A program made the translations under genes and the position numbers. 43,000 nt of DNA, taken from assembly GCA_027487385.1 (NCBI GenBank), contig JAIYDS010000145.1, forward strand, positions 1 through 43,000. Direction: 5' to 3'. This DNA comes from Acetobacteraceae bacterium. GTDB taxonomy: Bacteria > Pseudomonadota > Alphaproteobacteria > Acetobacterales > Acetobacteraceae. Each line of letters begins with the position of its first letter. The stretch's first letter is position 1. Below, in pieces: positions 42,096-43,000 of the stretch. The notes beneath the pieces were generated by a model. It worked only from the letters and a program-made list of their open reading frames with translations, ran no database searches and was not told the DNA's origin.

Positions 42096-43000
42096 ATGAA
42101 GTTCAGCGTCGAGCGCGCCATCCTGCTCAAGGCCCTTGGGCACACGCAATCCGTGGTCGAGCGCCGGAACACCATCCCCATCCTCGCCAATATCCTGCTG
42201 GACGCCAAGGACGGCGCACTCCGCCTGACCGCGACCGACATGGAAATCGCGATCGTCGAGGAAGTGCCCGGCGTGCAGGTGACCCGCCCCGGCCGCACCA
42301 CCGCCCCCGCCGGCACCCTTTATGAGATCGTCCGCAAGCTGCCCGATGGCGCGACGGTCGAGCTGGACCACAAGGGCGGCGACGCGCCCCTGACCCTGCG
42401 CGCCGGCCGCTTCAGCACCAGCCTGCCCGTGCTGCCCGTGGAAGACTTCCCCTCGATGACCGAGGGCGCCCTGCCGCACCAGTTCAAGCTGGAAGCCGCC
42501 AAGCTGCGCGGCATGATCTCCCGCACGCGCTTCGCCATTTCCACCGAGGAAACCCGCTACTACCTCAACGGGATCTACCTGCACGTGGCCGAGGATGCCG
42601 CCGGCAAGAAGCTGCGCGCGGCCGCCACGGATGGCCACCGCCTGGCGCGCGTCGAGACCGAGGTGCCGGACGGCGCCGCCGGCATGCCGGGCGTCATCAT
42701 CCCACGCAAGACCGTGAATGAGCTCAACAAGCTCGCCGAGGAAACCCGCGACGAGATCGAGTTCCGCCTCTCCGACACCAAGATCAGCTTCCGCGTCGGC
42801 ACCGTGACGCTCACCAGCAAGCTGATCGACGGCACCTTCCCCGACTATGAGCGCGTGATTCCGCGCAACAACGACAAGGTGATGGAAGTCGGCACCCAGG
42901 CCTTCGCCCAGGCCGTGGGCCGCGTGGCCGCCATCTCCTCCGAGCGGTCGCGCCCGGTGAAGCTCAGCATCTCCAGCGACAACCTCCTCCTCACCGCCTC
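42096..43000 (+). CDS. dnaN: DNA polymerase III beta (sliding clamp), 3' end cut
   Basis: The first 301 codons of the replicative clamp, open to the window edge; a full DnaN is about 370 residues. It begins MKFSVERAILLKALGHTQSV, continues ERRNTIPILANILLDA and has the middle-domain RYYLNGIYLH and ATDGHRLARVE and the third-domain DGTFPDYERVIP. AAGGGA is 9 nt upstream of the ATG. The 160 nt before it have one possible promoter (TTGACC at 42008) but no convincing DnaA boxes and no dnaA gene, so an origin is not supported here. Confidence 0.96.
   Translation, partial: MKFSVERAILLKALGHTQSVVERRNTIPILANILLDAKDGALRLTATDMEIAIVEEVPGVQVTRPGRTTAPAGTLYEIVRKLPDGATVELDHKGGDAPLTLRAGRFSTSLPVLPVEDFPSMTEGALPHQFKLEAAKLRGMISRTRFAISTEETRYYLNGIYLHVAEDAAGKKLRAAATDGHRLARVETEVPDGAAGMPGVIIPRKTVNELNKLAEETRDEIEFRLSDTKISFRVGTVTLTSKLIDGTFPDYERVIPRNNDKVMEVGTQAFAQAVGRVAAISSERSRPVKLSISSDNLLLTA

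Overview
The window is GC-rich (roughly 70% by eye), densely packed bacterial chromosome. Gene content points to an alphaproteobacterium of the Acetobacteraceae, near Roseomonas or Rubritepida: a short ProRS next to lolC/E and lolD, a TRAP transporter, CaiB-type CoA transferase, NtaA-like flavin monooxygenase and amidohydrolase genes, and many ATGA or TGATG gene overlaps. This placement is inferred from gene content, not from a search. I see no phage, insertion sequence, CRISPR array, tRNA or rRNA. No gene-free stretch exceeds 300 bases; the longest is about 160 bases, upstream of dnaN.

Layout. 23-3256 (+) is a housekeeping operon, proS-lolC/E-lolD. 3304-4440 (+) is a class III CoA transferase. 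4489-10396 (-) is a tightly coupled six-gene glycan operon (flippase, two GT4, two GT2, GNAT) in which every junction overlaps by 4 nt. 10494-12660 (+) holds a CoA-binding protein, a DUF2076 protein and a LysR regulator. 12667-18471 (-) holds two very large glycosyltransferases, one with two GT4 domains and one TPR-GT4 fusion whose start region is abnormal. ilvE (-) follows, divergent from a MarR-response regulator-histidine kinase operon (+, to 22240). 22387-28323 contains a flavin monooxygenase, an MFS transporter with a divergent AraC regulator, a LysR gene coupled to trxB, and an Lrp regulator. 28411-31284 (+) is a complete TRAP transporter (DctP-DctQ-DctM).

31343-40402 (-) is one long same-strand run: carA, SDR, a 124-aa unknown, LysE, three small membrane proteins, an intrinsic terminator-like element, carB, greA, ilvA. 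Both carbamoyl-phosphate synthase subunits lie here, 2.7 kb apart. yqeY (+), an amidohydrolase (-) and the start of dnaN (+, cut by the window end) close the window.

The most interesting locus is carA. Its reading frame carries an N-terminal helix-turn-helix-like domain of about 57 residues, followed by a linker and then an ordinary CarA with its own strong internal Shine-Dalgarno. Upstream, a perfect 8-1-8 palindrome fills exactly the 17-bp spacer of a candidate promoter whose start point would be the ATG itself. This suggests a leaderless, possibly self-regulated enzyme-regulator gene. Next in interest are the ATG-TAA pair before the TPR-glycosyltransferase, the terminator in the carB leader, a tandem pair of paralogous small membrane proteins, and a family of intergenic hairpin repeats.
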